Below are positions 36,941 through 45,887 of a stretch of DNA of 64,000 bases, piece after piece. The notes beneath the pieces were generated by a model that searched no databases, had not been told where the DNA came from, and saw only the letters and a program-made list of their open reading frames with translations. Source of the stretch: Mycobacterium sherrisii (GTDB lineage: Bacteria > Actinomycetota > Actinomycetes > Mycobacteriales > Mycobacteriaceae). The stretch is from assembly GCF_002102355.1 (NCBI RefSeq), contig NZ_LQPT01000081.1, positions 62,001 to 126,000 of the forward strand. Direction: 5' to 3'. The translations under genes were made by a program, and so were the position numbers. Within the stretch, counting starts at the first letter, position 1; the number at the start of each line of letters is the position of its first letter.

Positions 36941-38437
36941 ATGACGAAAGCCCAGGATTGGGACGGGACGCTCGACGACCTCGAACGTCGCCGTCAGCAC
37001 GCGTGGGGAATGGGCGGGCCCGAGCGGCTCGACAAGCACCGGGCCAAGGGCAAGCTCGACGCGCGCGCCCGCATCGAGCACCTGCTCGACCCCGGCACCT
37101 TTCGCGAAATCGGCACCCTGGTGGGCGGCGACGTCGCGGCCGACGCGCTGATCGTCGGGTCCGGGTCGATCAATGGTTCCCCGGTGATGCTGGGCGCCGA
37201 GGACTTCACCACCATGGCCGGCAGCATCGGCCCCGGCGGCAACTCCAAGCGCTACCGGATCGCCGAGCTGGCGCTGCGCGACAAAATTCCGCTGGTGATG
37301 CTGCTCGAGGGCGCGGGGTTTCGGCCGACCGGCGGGCATTACGGACGCACCCCCACCGACCTGCTCGCCCAGGCGCAGTGCTCGGGCCGGGTACCGACGG
37401 TTGCCGCGGTGCTCGGCCCGTCGGCCGGGCACGGTGCGCTGGTGGCCCCGGTGTGCGACTTTCGCATCATGAGCCGACAGGGCGCGATCTTCACCGCCGG
37501 CCCGCCCGTCGTCAAAGAGTCCACCGGAGAAGAGATTTCGAAGGAGGATCTCGGCGGCCCCGACGTCGCGCTGCCCAGCGGAGTAATCCACAACGTGGCC
37601 GAGGACGACGAGGCCGTCCTTGCCGACATCCGGCGCTACCTGTCCTACTTTCCGCCCAGCGCCTGGTCGTACCCGCCGGCGCTGCCCGCGGACCAGGACA
37701 GTCGACCGCGGCCTACGCCGGAACTGCTCGACATCGTCTCGCGCGACAACCGCCGTGTCTACGACATGCGCGCGGTGCTCGACGTGGTCTTCGATCGCCC
37801 CGATTGGTTCGAGGTGCAGCCACGGCTGGGCACCGCGATCATCTGCGCCTTGGCCCATCTCGGTGGCCATCCCGTCGCGGTCGTCGCCAATCAGCCACAG
37901 GTGCTTGCCGGTTCGATCGACGCCGCGGCGGCGGACAAGGCCGCGCATTTCATCATGGTGGCGGACTCCTTCCACCTGCCGATCGTCTTTCTCGCCGACA
38001 ATCCCGGCATGCTGCCGGGCAGCCGGTCCGAACGCAGCGGCGTCCTGCGGGCCGGTGCGCGGATGTTCGCCGCCCAGACGGCGGCGACCACGTTGAAGCT
38101 GCACGTGACGCTGCGTAAGGCGTACGGGTTCGGCTCAATGGTGATGTCGCTGTTGGGTTTCGACCACCAGGTAGCGACGTTCGCCTATCCGGGAGCGACG
38201 ATGGGGGCGATGAGCGCCGCCGCGTTGAGCCGGGCGTCGCACGCCGGGGAGGATCTGGCCGAGAAACTGCGCAACGCCGAGTTGCAGGCGTCCTACCGGT
38301 CGGCCGAAGGTATGGGATTCGACGAGCTCATCGATCCCCGCGAGACGCGGGATGCGTTGCTGGCGGCCCTGCTGCGCGGGTTGTCCAGCCGTCAGGCCGC
38401 CGCCGCGCCGGTGACGCGCACCGTGATCATGCCCTGA
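36941..38437 (+). CDS. Acyl-CoA carboxylase carboxyltransferase (AccD-like)
   Basis: This 498-residue protein has both halves of the biotin-dependent carboxyltransferase crotonase fold. The N-half contains KGKLDARARIEHLLDPGTF and the GGHYGRTPTDLLAQAQCSGRVPTVAAVLG region. The C-half contains FLADNPGMLPG, RKAYGFGSMVM and GATMGAMSAAAL. It would transfer carboxylate from biotin to an acyl-CoA. No biotin carboxylase or carrier protein is in the window, so it must borrow one. GAGGTAGGA precedes the ATG. Confidence 0.87.
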   Translation: MTKAQDWDGTLDDLERRRQHAWGMGGPERLDKHRAKGKLDARARIEHLLDPGTFREIGTLVGGDVAADALIVGSGSINGSPVMLGAEDFTTMAGSIGPGGNSKRYRIAELALRDKIPLVMLLEGAGFRPTGGHYGRTPTDLLAQAQCSGRVPTVAAVLGPSAGHGALVAPVCDFRIMSRQGAIFTAGPPVVKESTGEEISKEDLGGPDVALPSGVIHNVAEDDEAVLADIRRYLSYFPPSAWSYPPALPADQDSRPRPTPELLDIVSRDNRRVYDMRAVLDVVFDRPDWFEVQPRLGTAIICALAHLGGHPVAVVANQPQVLAGSIDAAAADKAAHFIMVADSFHLPIVFLADNPGMLPGSRSERSGVLRAGARMFAAQTAATTLKLHVTLRKAYGFGSMVMSLLGFDHQVATFAYPGATMGAMSAAALSRASHAGEDLAEKLRNAELQASYRSAEGMGFDELIDPRETRDALLAALLRGLSSRQAAAAPVTRTVIMP

Positions 38438-38447
38438 CCCGGCCCCG

Positions 38448-39491
38448 TCAGGACCCGGCCCGATAGGCGGTGAGCACCGGCTCCAGCTCGTCGGGTGTCG
38501 CGCCGTGCATGATGACCGCGTCGGCCCCATAGCCGAACTCCGTGCGGATGCGGTCCGCGCACTGCCCGGCCGAGCCGGTGGCCGAGGGCGCCAGCCATTC
38601 GTCGGGGATCAGCGTCGCGATGTGTTCGATCTGCTCCGCGGTGGCCTTGTGATCGATGCCGCCCGCGATCGAGGTCACCACCGGGTCGGCCCGAAACCGT
38701 GCCAGCACGGCGGGATCCCAGTCGTTGGTGCGCACCAGCAGGTCCCCGTAGCCCTGCAAATAGGTGGCCAACCGGGCGACGGTCTTCTTCAGCCGCAACG
38801 CCTCGGGAAGGTGGTCACCGACCGTGGCCATGCACGACCACACCCGCACACTGTCCGGGTCGCGGCCGGCTCGCTCCGCGGCGGACTTCACGGTCTTGAC
38901 GCAGCGCTGCAACGTCTCCGGGGTGAAGTAGGTGTGCAGAATGACGTCGTCGAACTCGCGGCCGCCCAGCGCGAGTGTGTCGGCGCCAAAGGCGACCAGC
39001 GCCAGCCGAATGTCTTCGTGGAACGCGGGGTCCAGGAACAGGATCGGGTATTTACCCATCGGTCCGTCGTGGTTGACGATCATCTCGCCGTGCCAGAGCC
39101 GGCGCATGACGCGAGCCCAGTCCTCCATCTGCGCGGTCGTGACCGCGGGTATGCCGAACGCGCCGTAGATCGCCGCGATCCCGCGGCCGATGCCCAGGGT
39201 GAAGCGTCCGCCGGAAAGGCGGTGCATGGTGGTCGCCCACGACGCGGTGATCAGCGGATGGCGGGTGTTGTGATTGGTTGCGGCCGTGGCGATCTGCATC
39301 CTGTCGGTCACCGCGCAGGCCGCACCGGTCAGCGACGACGCTTCCTTGACGTTCCACCGTTCGGAGATGAAGGCGGTGCCGAAGCCGAGCTGTTCGCCAC
39401 GACGCGCCTCGTCCATCAGGGCCGCCGGGCCCTCGCCGCCGGCGCCGGCCAGCAGGTAGTAGCCTAGCTCGTCGAGCACCCGATCGGTCAA
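38448..39491 (-). CDS. LLM-class F420-dependent oxidoreductase
   Basis: This 347-residue luciferase-like protein has LGFGTAFISERW near the N-terminus, the ATAATNHNTRHPLITASWATTMHRL run and GGRFTLGIGRG, all typical of the F420-dependent branch. I chose a TTG start at 39491 because AAGGAG lies 7 nt upstream; a GTG at 39479 has no such site. It converges with the carboxyltransferase gene after 10 nt. The substrate is unknown. Confidence 0.83.
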   Translation of the reverse strand: MTDRVLDELGYYLLAGAGGEGPAALMDEARRGEQLGFGTAFISERWNVKEASSLTGAACAVTDRMQIATAATNHNTRHPLITASWATTMHRLSGGRFTLGIGRGIAAIYGAFGIPAVTTAQMEDWARVMRRLWHGEMIVNHDGPMGKYPILFLDPAFHEDIRLALVAFGADTLALGGREFDDVILHTYFTPETLQRCVKTVKSAAERAGRDPDSVRVWSCMATVGDHLPEALRLKKTVARLATYLQGYGDLLVRTNDWDPAVLARFRADPVVTSIAGGIDHKATAEQIEHIATLIPDEWLAPSATGSAGQCADRIRTEFGYGADAVIMHGATPDELEPVLTAYRAGS

Positions 39492-39540
39492 TTCCAAACT
39501 CCTTGGTGGTAGCCGAAATTCCGGGCTTCGGCGCCGTCCT

Positions 39541-39564
39541 TGGTCATCGCTGTGGTCATCGCTG
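39541..39564. repeat. Tandem duplication of a 12-bp unit
   Basis: TGGTCATCGCTG occurs twice head to tail. The second copy contains the stop codon of the minus-strand hydrolase. It is a small local duplication at a gene end with no evident function. Confidence 0.8.
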
Positions 39565-40704
39565 CGCCCCCGCCACCTCGCGCAGGAATCGCTCCGAGAC
39601 CTGCTGCACGCGCCGGGAGAAGATGTGGCCGACGTGACTGCCGTCGTACCAGTAGAGCTGGCCGCCCCAGCGCTGCTGTAGCGCTTCGACGGGTTCACGC
39701 ATCGCCATGCGGTCGTGCCAGGCCCCGACGATCAGGCGCCGTGCCGGCGGGGGTGCCGGGTCGACGGCCAGCGGATCGATCACCGACGTCAGCTGGGCGA
39801 CCACCGACGATGCCAGCAGCTCCCGGAATCCCTCGCGTGCCGAGCCCCAGCGCGACAGGTGCCGAGCGATCATGGCGTTCAATCCCAGAATCGGGGTGTA
39901 GAGGCCCACCGCGTCGATCTGCCGTTCCAAGTGCGAAACCAGTGCGGCCACCGGGGTGCCCATCGAAATCCCGGACACCACAACGGCACTGGCTTGCGGC
40001 TGCACCCAGCGCACCACGGCGCGTACTTCGGACACCGCCCGCATCATGCCGGCGACATTGCCGAGCGGATCCATGTCCGGGTACGCCGGCCAGTCGCGGC
40101 GACGGCAGCCGTGCCCGGGCTGCACCGGAAGGGCGACATTGAATCCCAGGCCGTGGTGGATGCGGCCGATGCGCGACAACAGCAGATCCTCGGTACCGCC
40201 CTGACCGGCGCCATGCACCCAGATCAGCCACGGCCGCGCGGCGCCGCGATGACGGCACAGGTGCACCACCGCCCGGCACGGGCCACTCAGCCCTTCGGCC
40301 GCCAGCGTCGACGGCAACTGCGGATCGTGTTCGAAGGTCATCCGCTCGTAGCTCAGCCTGCCGAGTCGGTGTTGTCGTATCGAAGTCTCTCGCAACGGTT
40401 TTGGCGCGGCGTGCGCACCGTCGATCCCGAGCCGAAAGAGTTCCTCGGCGGCCGGTGCGCAGGCGTGCAGGGGCCGGACATCGTCGGACAGATTTCCGCT
40501 CAGCAGCGAAAAGCCGCTGAGGACCAATTCGTCCAACAAGACCTCGCCGAACTAGCGCATCCCCCGCGGCGAGGCCGGCACCCAGCCGGTCGACTCGTTC
40601 AAACCCGACACCGTGCGCGGCAACACCAGGCCCAGTTCGCGGGCCACCTCCCTGGAGAGCTCGAAGGACCGCTTCGCCAGCGCGAATCCCGCCATGCCGC
40701 TCAT
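39556..40704 (-). pseudogene. Alpha/beta hydrolase interrupted by an in-frame TAG
   Basis: From an ATG at 40704 a frame of 50 codons reads MSGMAGFALAKRSFELSREV and on to PRGMR, then a TAG at 40552-40554. The same frame continues as FGEVLLDELVLSGFSLLSG and runs 332 codons to the stop at 39556. The long part holds WVHGAG, the nucleophile elbow SGISMGTP and a late GSHVGH. No good start codon with a binding site follows the TAG; only TTG codons near 40539 are available. The simplest reading is one gene of about 382 codons with a nonsense mutation (Tyr codon to TAG). Restart or readthrough cannot be excluded. Confidence 0.7.
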
Positions 40705-40804
40705 CCCGGACCGCTAACTCAACTTGAAGCCGGCGCATCCCGGCTGATCGGCCGCTTCCGCCATTTCGCTCCTTGCCGTCCCGGGGCGGTACCGCTGAAA
40801 TCTA

Positions 40805-40823
40805 TACTGTAACGACCTTAGTA
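40805..40823. promoter_or_regulatory. TACTGTA-N9-G(T/C)A element, site 2 of 6
   Basis: TACTGTAACGACCTTAGTA has the 9-1-9 layout of the perfect palindrome at 45811. The flanks extend it to ATACT-N11-AGTAT (40804-40824). It lies 28 nt before the start of the frameshifted Rieske gene. TATACT (40803-40808) could be a -10 element. Confidence 0.5.
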
Positions 40824-40851
40824 TGGGCGGAACTACTAGCGGAGGACAGCC

Positions 40852-41843
40852 GTGCGGGTCCCTTTCACCTGGAAAGTCACCGGGTGGTTCATGATCGGGT
40901 GGTCACCCGAGTTCCCCGTCGGCCAGGCCGGCCACTGCAGTATTTCGGCGAGGATCTCATCGCCTATCGCGACGAGTCCGGTCAGCTGCACGTAATGCAG
41001 GCGCATTGCAAGCACCTGGGCGCCCACATCGGACACGGCGGCAAGGTGATCGGCGACTGCGTCGAGTGCCCCTTCCACGGGTGGCGCTGGGGCCCGGACG
41101 GTACCAACCGCTACATCCCCTATCAGCCCGAACGGCCGAACCGGGTGCTACGGCTGCGGGTGTTTGAGGTTCACGAGCAGTACGACTGCGTGTTCATTTG
41201 GCACCACCCCGAAGGTAAGGAACCGCAGTGGGCGATGCCGGACATCTTTCGCAAGTTCCCGCAATTCGAGACCGATCCGGCGGCCTATTACCGGGCGTAC
41301 CCGGAGTTCTCCCGGCGCGCCGAACGAGAACCCGTGCATCCGCAGATGGTCGCGGAGAACGCACCCGACAGCGCCCACTTCGAATACGTTCACCACGCGG
41401 CCGTGACACCCCGGGTATTGGACTGGAAAATCGTCGACCACGAATGGCAGTTCACCGCCGGCTGGCCGAATGCGCGCAGCGATAACCCCGACGACCTCGC
41501 GCTGCGCTTCCACAGCCACCTGTTCGGCCTCGGCGGGGCGATCAGCGTGTTCGAGGGCGCACAGAACCATCGGCTGATCTTCACCTGCACGCCCGTCGAC
41601 GACGAATGTTCCGACCTCTTCTACTCCATCTGGTGGCCCCGCACCCCGGGCGACGCCGGCGACGTGCCGGAGGGCAAACTGCGCGACCTCATCGAAAGAC
41701 GGTTTCTGTCCACCGTGTTCGACGACCTACAGATCTGGCGCTATCAGAAGTACGTGGAAAATCCGGCGCTGTCCAAGACCGACGCGAAAGGCTATATGGC
41801 ACTGCGGAAATGGGCTACACAGTTCTACGACGTGCCGGCATGA
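40852..41843 (+). pseudogene. Rieske oxygenase (KshA-like) with a one-base frameshift near residue 26
   Basis: The start is a GTG at 40852 with GGAGGA 5 nt upstream. It opens VRVPFTWKVTGWFMIGWSPE then FPVGQA, which aligns with the N-terminus of the Rieske protein at 5290-6399. The frame then breaks at about 40928-40930, and the remainder continues in the next frame as RPLQYFGEDLIAYRDE. Adding one C (GCC-CGG instead of GCCGG) would restore a protein of about 330 residues. The downstream frame keeps CKHLG and CPFHGW Rieske ligands and ENAPDSAHFEYVHH for the mononuclear iron. A sequencing or assembly error is a real alternative. Confidence 0.8.
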
Positions 41844-42457
41844 CAAGCGGCCTCGCCGACCTTGTCGCGCCCACGCACACCGCGATCCTCACCCAGGAGT
41901 GCCCGGGCGCGGTGCTGGGGCCCGACGCCGGGCTGGCACTGCTCGCCGACGAGGCGCGCCGCGTGGCGCTGCCCAACATCGTGCGGCTCGTGCCCGCGGC
42001 GCGGGCGGCCGGGGCTCGCGTGGTGCACTGTTTGGCGCAGCGCCGCCCGGACGGCCTGGGGTCCAGCCACAACGCCAGGATCTTCGCCGGATCCGGCCGG
42101 GTGGACATCGCCCCGGGGACCCCCGGGGCGGCGCTACTCCCCGAATTGGGGCCGGAGCCAACCGATCTGGTGCTGACCCGGTGGCATGGCGTCGGACCGA
42201 TGGGCGGCACCGACCTCGACGCGGTCCTGCGCAACCTCGGGGTGACCACGATCGTCGCGGTCGGCGTGTCGCTGAACATCGCGATCCCCAACCTGGTCAT
42301 GGACGCCGTCAACGCCGCCTATCGCGTGGTGCTACCCAAAGACGCCGTCGCCGGCATACCCAGCGAGTACGGCGAGGCCGTCATCGCCAACACCCTGTCG
42401 CTGCTGGCGACCATCACCACCACCGACGAGCTGCTCGACGCATGGAAGGCCTCATGA
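41840..42457 (+). CDS. Isochorismatase-like (cysteine hydrolase fold) protein lacking the triad
   Basis: This 205-residue protein has the fold pattern of isochorismatase-like hydrolases (AILTQECPGAVLG, ARVVHCLAQRRPDG, VTTIVAVGVSLNIAIPNLVMDA). In the usual alignment the catalytic Asp is replaced in LTQE, the Lys by Arg114 in LTRWHG and the nucleophilic Cys by Ala148. Hydrolase activity of the usual type is therefore improbable. Its ATG overlaps the Rieske stop, so it should be coexpressed with that gene. The function is unknown. Confidence 0.7.
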   Translation: MTSGLADLVAPTHTAILTQECPGAVLGPDAGLALLADEARRVALPNIVRLVPAARAAGARVVHCLAQRRPDGLGSSHNARIFAGSGRVDIAPGTPGAALLPELGPEPTDLVLTRWHGVGPMGGTDLDAVLRNLGVTTIVAVGVSLNIAIPNLVMDAVNAAYRVVLPKDAVAGIPSEYGEAVIANTLSLLATITTTDELLDAWKAS

Positions 42458-42523
42458 TATGACCGACGGCGACGCCAGTAGGCCACTGGCCCGCCAGCTA
42501 CCACACCAACTGTGAGAGGTTTG

Positions 42524-44191
42524 ATGTCCGATACTGCAACACAATTCACGGTTCCCGCCGTTGCGAATGCCGTCGCGGCCGCAATCGGCGACCGCGAGTT
42601 CGTCATCCAGGGCGACCGGCGATTCAGCTACGCGCAGACCGTCGAACGATCCCACCGTCTGGCCGCCTATCTGCATTCGCGGGGTCTGGGCTGCCACACC
42701 GAGCGCTCCGCGCTTGCCGGGCACGAGACGGGTCAGGACCTGCTCGGCCTCTACGCCTACAACGGCAACGAATTCGTCGAATCGCTGCTCGGCGCCTTCG
42801 CTGCCCGGGTGGCCCCCTTCAACGTCAACTTCCGCTACGTCAAGAGCGAATTGCAGTATCTGCTGGCGGATTCGGGCGCCACCGCCCTGGTCTATCACGC
42901 CGCGTTCGCGCCGCGGGTGGCCGAGGTGCTGCCCGAGTTGCCGCGGTTGCGGGTGCTCATTCAGATCGCCGACGACTCGGGCAACGAGTTGATTCACGGG
43001 GCAGTCGATTACGAGAGCGTCATCGGGTCGACTCCGTCCGATCCGCCGCCGGTGCGGCATTCACCGGACGATCTGTACGTCCTGTACACCGGCGGCACCA
43101 CCGGCATGCCGAAGGGTGTGTTGTGGCGTCAGCACGACATCTTCATGACCTCCTTCGGCGGGCGCAACCTGATGACCGGCGAACCCGTCGACTCCGTCGA
43201 CGAGATCGTGGCGCGAGTGGCGGCCGGGCCCGGCACCAAGTTGATGATCTTGCCGCCGCTGATCCACGGGGCGGCACAGTGGAGTGTGATGACCGCCCTC
43301 ACCACCGGGCAGTCCGTCGTCTTCCCCACTGTCGTCGACCATTTGGACGCCGAAGACGTGGTGCGGACGATCGAGCGGGAACGGGTATCGGTGGTGACCG
43401 TGGTCGGAGACGCGATGGCCCGACCGTTGCTCGCCGCAATCGAGCGGGCCCGCACCGACGGCACCCCCGACGTCTCGTCGCTGGCCGTGATCGCCAACGG
43501 CGGCGCCCTGCTGACCCCCTTCGTCAAGGAACGGTTGATCGAAGCCCTGCCGAATCTCGTTGTCGTGGACGGCGTCGGATCGTCGGAGACGGGCGCGCAG
43601 ATGCATCACCTGTCCGCCTCCGGGGCGGTGTCCACCGGCACCTTCAACGCCGGCCCGGACACGTTCGTGGCGGCCGAGGACTTGTCGTCCATCCTGTCGC
43701 CGGGCCATGACGGGATCGGCTGGTTGGCACAGCGCGGCTACGTTCCGCTCGGCTACAAGGGCGACGCGGCCAAGACCGCCGCGACCTTCCCCGTCATCGA
43801 CGGTGTGCGCTACGCGATTCCGGGCGACCGGGCACGTCACCACGACAACGGCTACATCGAACTGCTGGGCCGCGATTCGGTGACGATCAACTCCGGCGGC
43901 GAGAAGATCTTTGTCGAGGAGCTCGAAACCGCGATAGCCTCGCACCCCGCGGTGGCCGACGTGGTGGTCACGGGGCGGCCGAGCGAGCGCTGGGGCCAGG
44001 AGGTCGTCGCGGTGGTCGCGCTCGCCGACGGTGCGCACGCCCAACCCGACGAACTGGTCGGCCACGCCGCAAAGTCGTTGGCGCGCTACAAGCTGCCCAA
44101 GGCAATCGTTTTCCGCCGCGCGATCGAACGCAGTCCGTCGGGCAAGGCCGACTACCGGTGGGCACGCGAGCAGGCCGTGAGCGAAGCGTGA
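42524..44191 (+). CDS. Acyl-CoA synthetase, FadD19-like
   Basis: This 555-residue ligase has YTGGTTGMPKGVLWRQ at 188-203; the WRQ extension is characteristic of the FadD17/FadD19 group that activates steroid side-chain acids. Later blocks are VVDGVGSSETG, IPGDRARHHDNG, NSGGEKIFVEELE and SPSGKADYRWA. I chose the ATG at 42524, preceded by AGAGG; a GTG at 42512 is possible. It lies 66 nt behind the isochorismatase-like gene in the same direction. Confidence 0.87.
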   Translation: MSDTATQFTVPAVANAVAAAIGDREFVIQGDRRFSYAQTVERSHRLAAYLHSRGLGCHTERSALAGHETGQDLLGLYAYNGNEFVESLLGAFAARVAPFNVNFRYVKSELQYLLADSGATALVYHAAFAPRVAEVLPELPRLRVLIQIADDSGNELIHGAVDYESVIGSTPSDPPPVRHSPDDLYVLYTGGTTGMPKGVLWRQHDIFMTSFGGRNLMTGEPVDSVDEIVARVAAGPGTKLMILPPLIHGAAQWSVMTALTTGQSVVFPTVVDHLDAEDVVRTIERERVSVVTVVGDAMARPLLAAIERARTDGTPDVSSLAVIANGGALLTPFVKERLIEALPNLVVVDGVGSSETGAQMHHLSASGAVSTGTFNAGPDTFVAAEDLSSILSPGHDGIGWLAQRGYVPLGYKGDAAKTAATFPVIDGVRYAIPGDRARHHDNGYIELLGRDSVTINSGGEKIFVEELETAIASHPAVADVVVTGRPSERWGQEVVAVVALADGAHAQPDELVGHAAKSLARYKLPKAIVFRRAIERSPSGKADYRWAREQAVSEA

Positions 44192-44630
44192 CCGGCAACG
44201 TCTTCACTACGTGGTCTTCCACCCCCGGGCCCGCAGGAGCAGCGACCGTCCGCCGGACGCGCGGGTGGCGACCGCCCCGCGACGCGAGCTGACGAACTAG
44301 GCGGTGACATCACGGCGAAACTGAGTTGACAGCGCTCGATTTCAGCCGGTGAGTGAGCAGCTTTCGGTGGCGGCTCTTACGATGACCGGTGAATCGAGAC
44401 CGGTTCCTGATAAACCCCTTTCGTGGTGGCACCGTCGCGGGACGCGTCGATCACGTCGATTACGTCGATTACGTCGATTAGAAGGGCGCTGGTGCGCGGA
44501 ATGGAGGAATTGTTGTTCCATACGACATCGCCGGCTTTACCACCCAGTCGAGTCCGAGTTGGAAGAACGCCGCAGCTGGATCCACAAAGGGCCGTCGTCC
44601 TGAGAGCGCACCCGTTGAGCCGCGGTCAAC
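44192..44630. other. 439-bp stretch without a supported gene
   Basis: Short open frames here have arginine-rich translations of the kind produced by out-of-frame high-GC DNA, and none has a recognisable domain. The stretch contains a 9-bp tandem repeat at 44445-44480 and a TTGACA at about 44324 without a matching -10. I see no RNA gene. Confidence 0.6.
44445..44480. repeat. Four tandem copies of a 9-bp unit
   Basis: The unit CGTCGATTA is repeated three times without change after a first copy reading CGTCGATCA. It lies in the gene-free stretch upstream of the dehalogenase-like gene. Its length is a multiple of three, but no protein is supported here. Confidence 0.85.
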
Positions 44631-45590
44631 ATGGCCGCTAACTCCCCATGCGAGGGTCGCAGACAGTCGAAATGTACTGTCACACAGCCAGACTCGCGTT
44701 GGTTCCGAGGGTTCGACGCTGGAATCTTCGATAACGACGGAACTTCCATCTACGCACGCTGGGGTGGCAACCCCGACGGCCATGCACTGCTACTGGTGCA
44801 CGGCTATCCCGAGACGCACCTAATGTGGCGCCACATCGCGCGGCGGCTCCAGGACCGCTACTTCATTGTCATGCCCGACTTGCGCGGCTATGGCGCCTCC
44901 GCCAAGCCGGTCGGGTTACCCGATCACAGCAACTACAGCAAGCGGACCATGGCCAACGACCTCGTCGCGGACATGGACCAACTCGGGCGAGACTCGTTCT
45001 ACCTTTGCGGGCACGACCGCGGCGCGCGCGTCGCGGCACGCCTGGCGCTAGATCACCCGCACCGTGTCCGGAAGCTGTCACTGTTGGACGTCGCGCCAAC
45101 GCTCGACATGTACGACGCCACCAGCAAAGATTTCGCGAAAGCCTACTTTCACTGGTTCCTGCTCATCCAGGCCACCCCGCTGCCTGAGGTTCTCATCGGA
45201 GGCAACCCGGCCGCCTACTTGGCCCTCGTGCTGCGACAATTCTCCGGCGGGAACGGCGACTTTCTGGAACGCGACGTGGTCGCCGAATACGATCGCGCTT
45301 TTTGCGTACCAGAAGCGCTGCACAGCACCGCCGAGGACTACCGGGCCAGCGCGGGCATCGACCTCGAACACGGCCAGCACAGTCGTGACTCCGGGCATCG
45401 AATCGGCTGCGACACACAGGTCCTGATCGCCGAAGACGGAGTGGTGCACCGCCTTTTCGATGCGCATGCCCTCTGGCAGGCCCAATGCGCCGCGACGGTC
45501 ACGGCGATGACGATGCCATCAGGACACTTCTTCCCTGAAGCGCTGCCCGACGAGACCACCGCCGCACTAGTGAACTTTTTTTCCGCCTGA
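44631..45590 (+). CDS. Alpha/beta hydrolase, haloacetate-dehalogenase/epoxide-hydrolase type
   Basis: This 319-residue protein has HGYPE at 58-62, the nucleophile block CGHDRGAR with Asp129, an active-site-like Trp175 in YFHWFLL and the late histidine H299 in SGHFFPEA. This pattern is typical of fluoroacetate dehalogenases, while epoxide hydrolases share the nucleophile. The start is uncertain; the first 20 residues look unlike the family and a later start is possible. It stands between a gene-free stretch and a P450 promoter, so it may be transcribed alone. Confidence 0.78.
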   Translation: MAANSPCEGRRQSKCTVTQPDSRWFRGFDAGIFDNDGTSIYARWGGNPDGHALLLVHGYPETHLMWRHIARRLQDRYFIVMPDLRGYGASAKPVGLPDHSNYSKRTMANDLVADMDQLGRDSFYLCGHDRGARVAARLALDHPHRVRKLSLLDVAPTLDMYDATSKDFAKAYFHWFLLIQATPLPEVLIGGNPAAYLALVLRQFSGGNGDFLERDVVAEYDRAFCVPEALHSTAEDYRASAGIDLEHGQHSRDSGHRIGCDTQVLIAEDGVVHRLFDAHALWQAQCAATVTAMTMPSGHFFPEALPDETTAALVNFFSA

Positions 45591-45810
45591 CCCCGGCGGG
45601 TCTGCGGCGCGGCACTAAGGGCTGCGTAGCCACGAACGCCGTGCCGCAAGCCGCTCGCGCCCGCGCGGATGCGGCGACCCCGCGCGGCGCGGGTCAGATA
45701 TTCAAAGCACTGACCGGGCTCGTCGTCGCGAGCACCTGCAACTTCTCGACAACCCACCCGGATGGGTGCCGCATCCGAGGCGGCTACGCCCGCGACAGGC
45801 CCATATTGTC

Positions 45811-45829
45811 TACTGTAATAATTACAGTA
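45811..45829. promoter_or_regulatory. Perfect 9-1-9 palindrome TACTGTAAT-A-ATTACAGTA, site 3 of 6
   Basis: TACTGTAATAATTACAGTA is a perfect inverted repeat around one central base. It lies 59 nt upstream of the P450 start at 45888 in an AT-rich pocket. It is the most symmetrical of the six related elements and is a strong operator candidate for a homodimeric repressor. Confidence 0.7.
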
Positions 45830-45887
45830 CGATCTTGCGTAAGGCCTGCCCGTCCGCGCCGCGATGGAAGAGAGTGCTGGAGATCCA

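Noticed and set aside
44349-44603. An 84-codon open frame in the gene-free stretch.
   Set aside because: It is rich in Arg and Trp, has no ribosome-binding site and is partly built from the 9-bp repeat.
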